Source: Thiotrichaceae bacterium (GTDB lineage Bacteria; Pseudomonadota; Gammaproteobacteria; Thiotrichales; Thiotrichaceae). From it: 6,142 nt of DNA. The DNA lies in NCBI GenBank assembly GCA_027009095.1, contig JALVDG010000002.1, forward strand, positions 1-6,142, written 5' to 3'. Every line of letters starts with the position of its first letter. Positions within the stretch are counted from its first letter, which is position 1. Below the pieces are notes generated by a model, which worked only from the letters and a program-made list of their open reading frames with translations, was not told where the DNA came from and did no database searches. The translations under genes and the position numbers were made by a program. Shown one piece after another: positions 5,877-6,142 of this stretch.

Positions 5877-5881
5877 ATTGG

Positions 5882-6142
5882 CTAATTAAGAAGATCCTTT
5901 ATATAAATTCGTCCCATATCATTAGGAGCTTTTAGCTTTCTATCATTACTTATAAAAGTTTTGCAAACTTGATCTATAGCTGTTGCCATATGAATAGCAT
6001 CAGGTAATTTTAAATTTAACTTATTTCTTAGATCTGCTGAATGAATTAAAATATTTCTGGAAACGTTTTTAACCTTTAAAAATTCACTACTTTTTAGGTG
6101 CTTTTTAAACTGTTCCACTGCCTCTTGGTTATCATCTTTTAG
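5882..6142 (-). CDS. PIN-domain (VapC-like) ribonuclease, C-terminal part (5' truncated by window)
   Basis: The frame is open from the stop at 5882 to the window edge, giving 86 residues. An in-frame GTG at 6118 is probably internal, because coding sequence continues upstream of it and PIN toxins are usually about 130-140 residues. The conserved C-terminal PIN block is clear: LKLPDAIHMATAI, with the acidic residue of the metal site (visible residue 48), then FISNDRKL with a second Asp (residue 67). The first Asp of the PIN fold would lie outside the window. VapC-type proteins are magnesium-dependent RNases that cut tRNA or rRNA and are held in check by an antitoxin encoded next to them, usually just upstream; none is visible here. 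My hand count gives about 28% GC over 5881-6120, well below its neighbours, which suggests horizontal acquisition. A stand-alone PIN protein is an alternative. Confidence 0.8.
   Translation of the reverse strand, partial: LKDDNQEAVEQFKKHLKSSEFLKVKNVSRNILIHSADLRNKLNLKLPDAIHMATAIDQVCKTFISNDRKLKAPNDMGRIYIKDLLN

Larger units (their letters stand above)
5729..5881. other. Non-coding, palindrome-rich leader upstream of the PLD operon
   Basis: No gene that I can support lies in these 153 bases. They hold at least four inverted repeats, listed separately, plus a short ACTC/GAGT pair (5733-5736 and 5742-5745) just before the PLD start. Half-sites of the form GACT or AGTC recur at 5732, 5783, 5789, 5807 and 5847. 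The PLD frame stays open through most of the region but has no ATG, GTG or TTG, so the open frame looks accidental. On the minus strand a TATAGT box (5786-5791) is a possible -10, without a good -35. I see no T-tailed terminator for the PIN gene. Confidence 0.5.

Noticed and set aside
6116..6118. GTG at 6118 as the true start of the PIN protein
   Set aside because: The frame remains open to the window edge and the product would lack the first half of the PIN fold, so the gene is simply cut by the window.

Overview
The window looks like chromosome of a moderately AT-rich gammaproteobacterium. The back-to-back trmJ and suhB pair has the Escherichia-type arrangement, and both proteins match my memory of the E. 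coli proteins over most of their length, including the SuhB N-terminus MHPMLN. I cannot name the genus. Hand counts on sample lines give about 45% GC in suhB and about 37% in the phospholipase-D gene. The last 260 bases are only about 28%, which suggests the right edge is accessory DNA.

Layout, left to right. Bases 1-238 (+) hold the 3' end of a TlpA/ResA-type thioredoxin-like protein with a charged C-terminal tail. Its last 33 bases overlap, tail to tail, a secreted MltB-family lytic transglycosylase with a peptidoglycan-binding domain (206-1444, -). Directly upstream of that gene on the same strand lies trmJ (1476-2222, -), the tRNA ribose methyltransferase for position 32. A very short spacer of 52 bp separates trmJ from the divergent suhB (2275-3084, +). 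A low-molecular-weight protein tyrosine phosphatase follows (3142-3624, +), apparently with its own promoter.

Converging on the phosphatase is a two-gene minus-strand unit with a 4-bp ATGA overlap. The upstream gene is a soluble protein with two HKD motifs, of the phospholipase D/cardiolipin synthase type (4346-5728). The downstream gene is a circularly permuted NlpC/P60-like (YaeF/YiiX, C92-type) papain-fold protein (3651-4349). Both families plausibly act on membrane lipids or acyl/amide bonds, so the pair is the best candidate here for a little-described functional module.

The 153-bp leader of this pair (5729-5881) has no convincing gene. It is packed with inverted repeats, including a 44-nt imperfect hairpin, a perfect 10-bp palindrome and repeated GACTC/GAGTC half-sites. 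Beyond it, the window ends inside the 3' part of a low-GC PIN-domain (VapC-like) ribonuclease gene (5882-6142, -). Its 5' end and any antitoxin gene lie outside the window.
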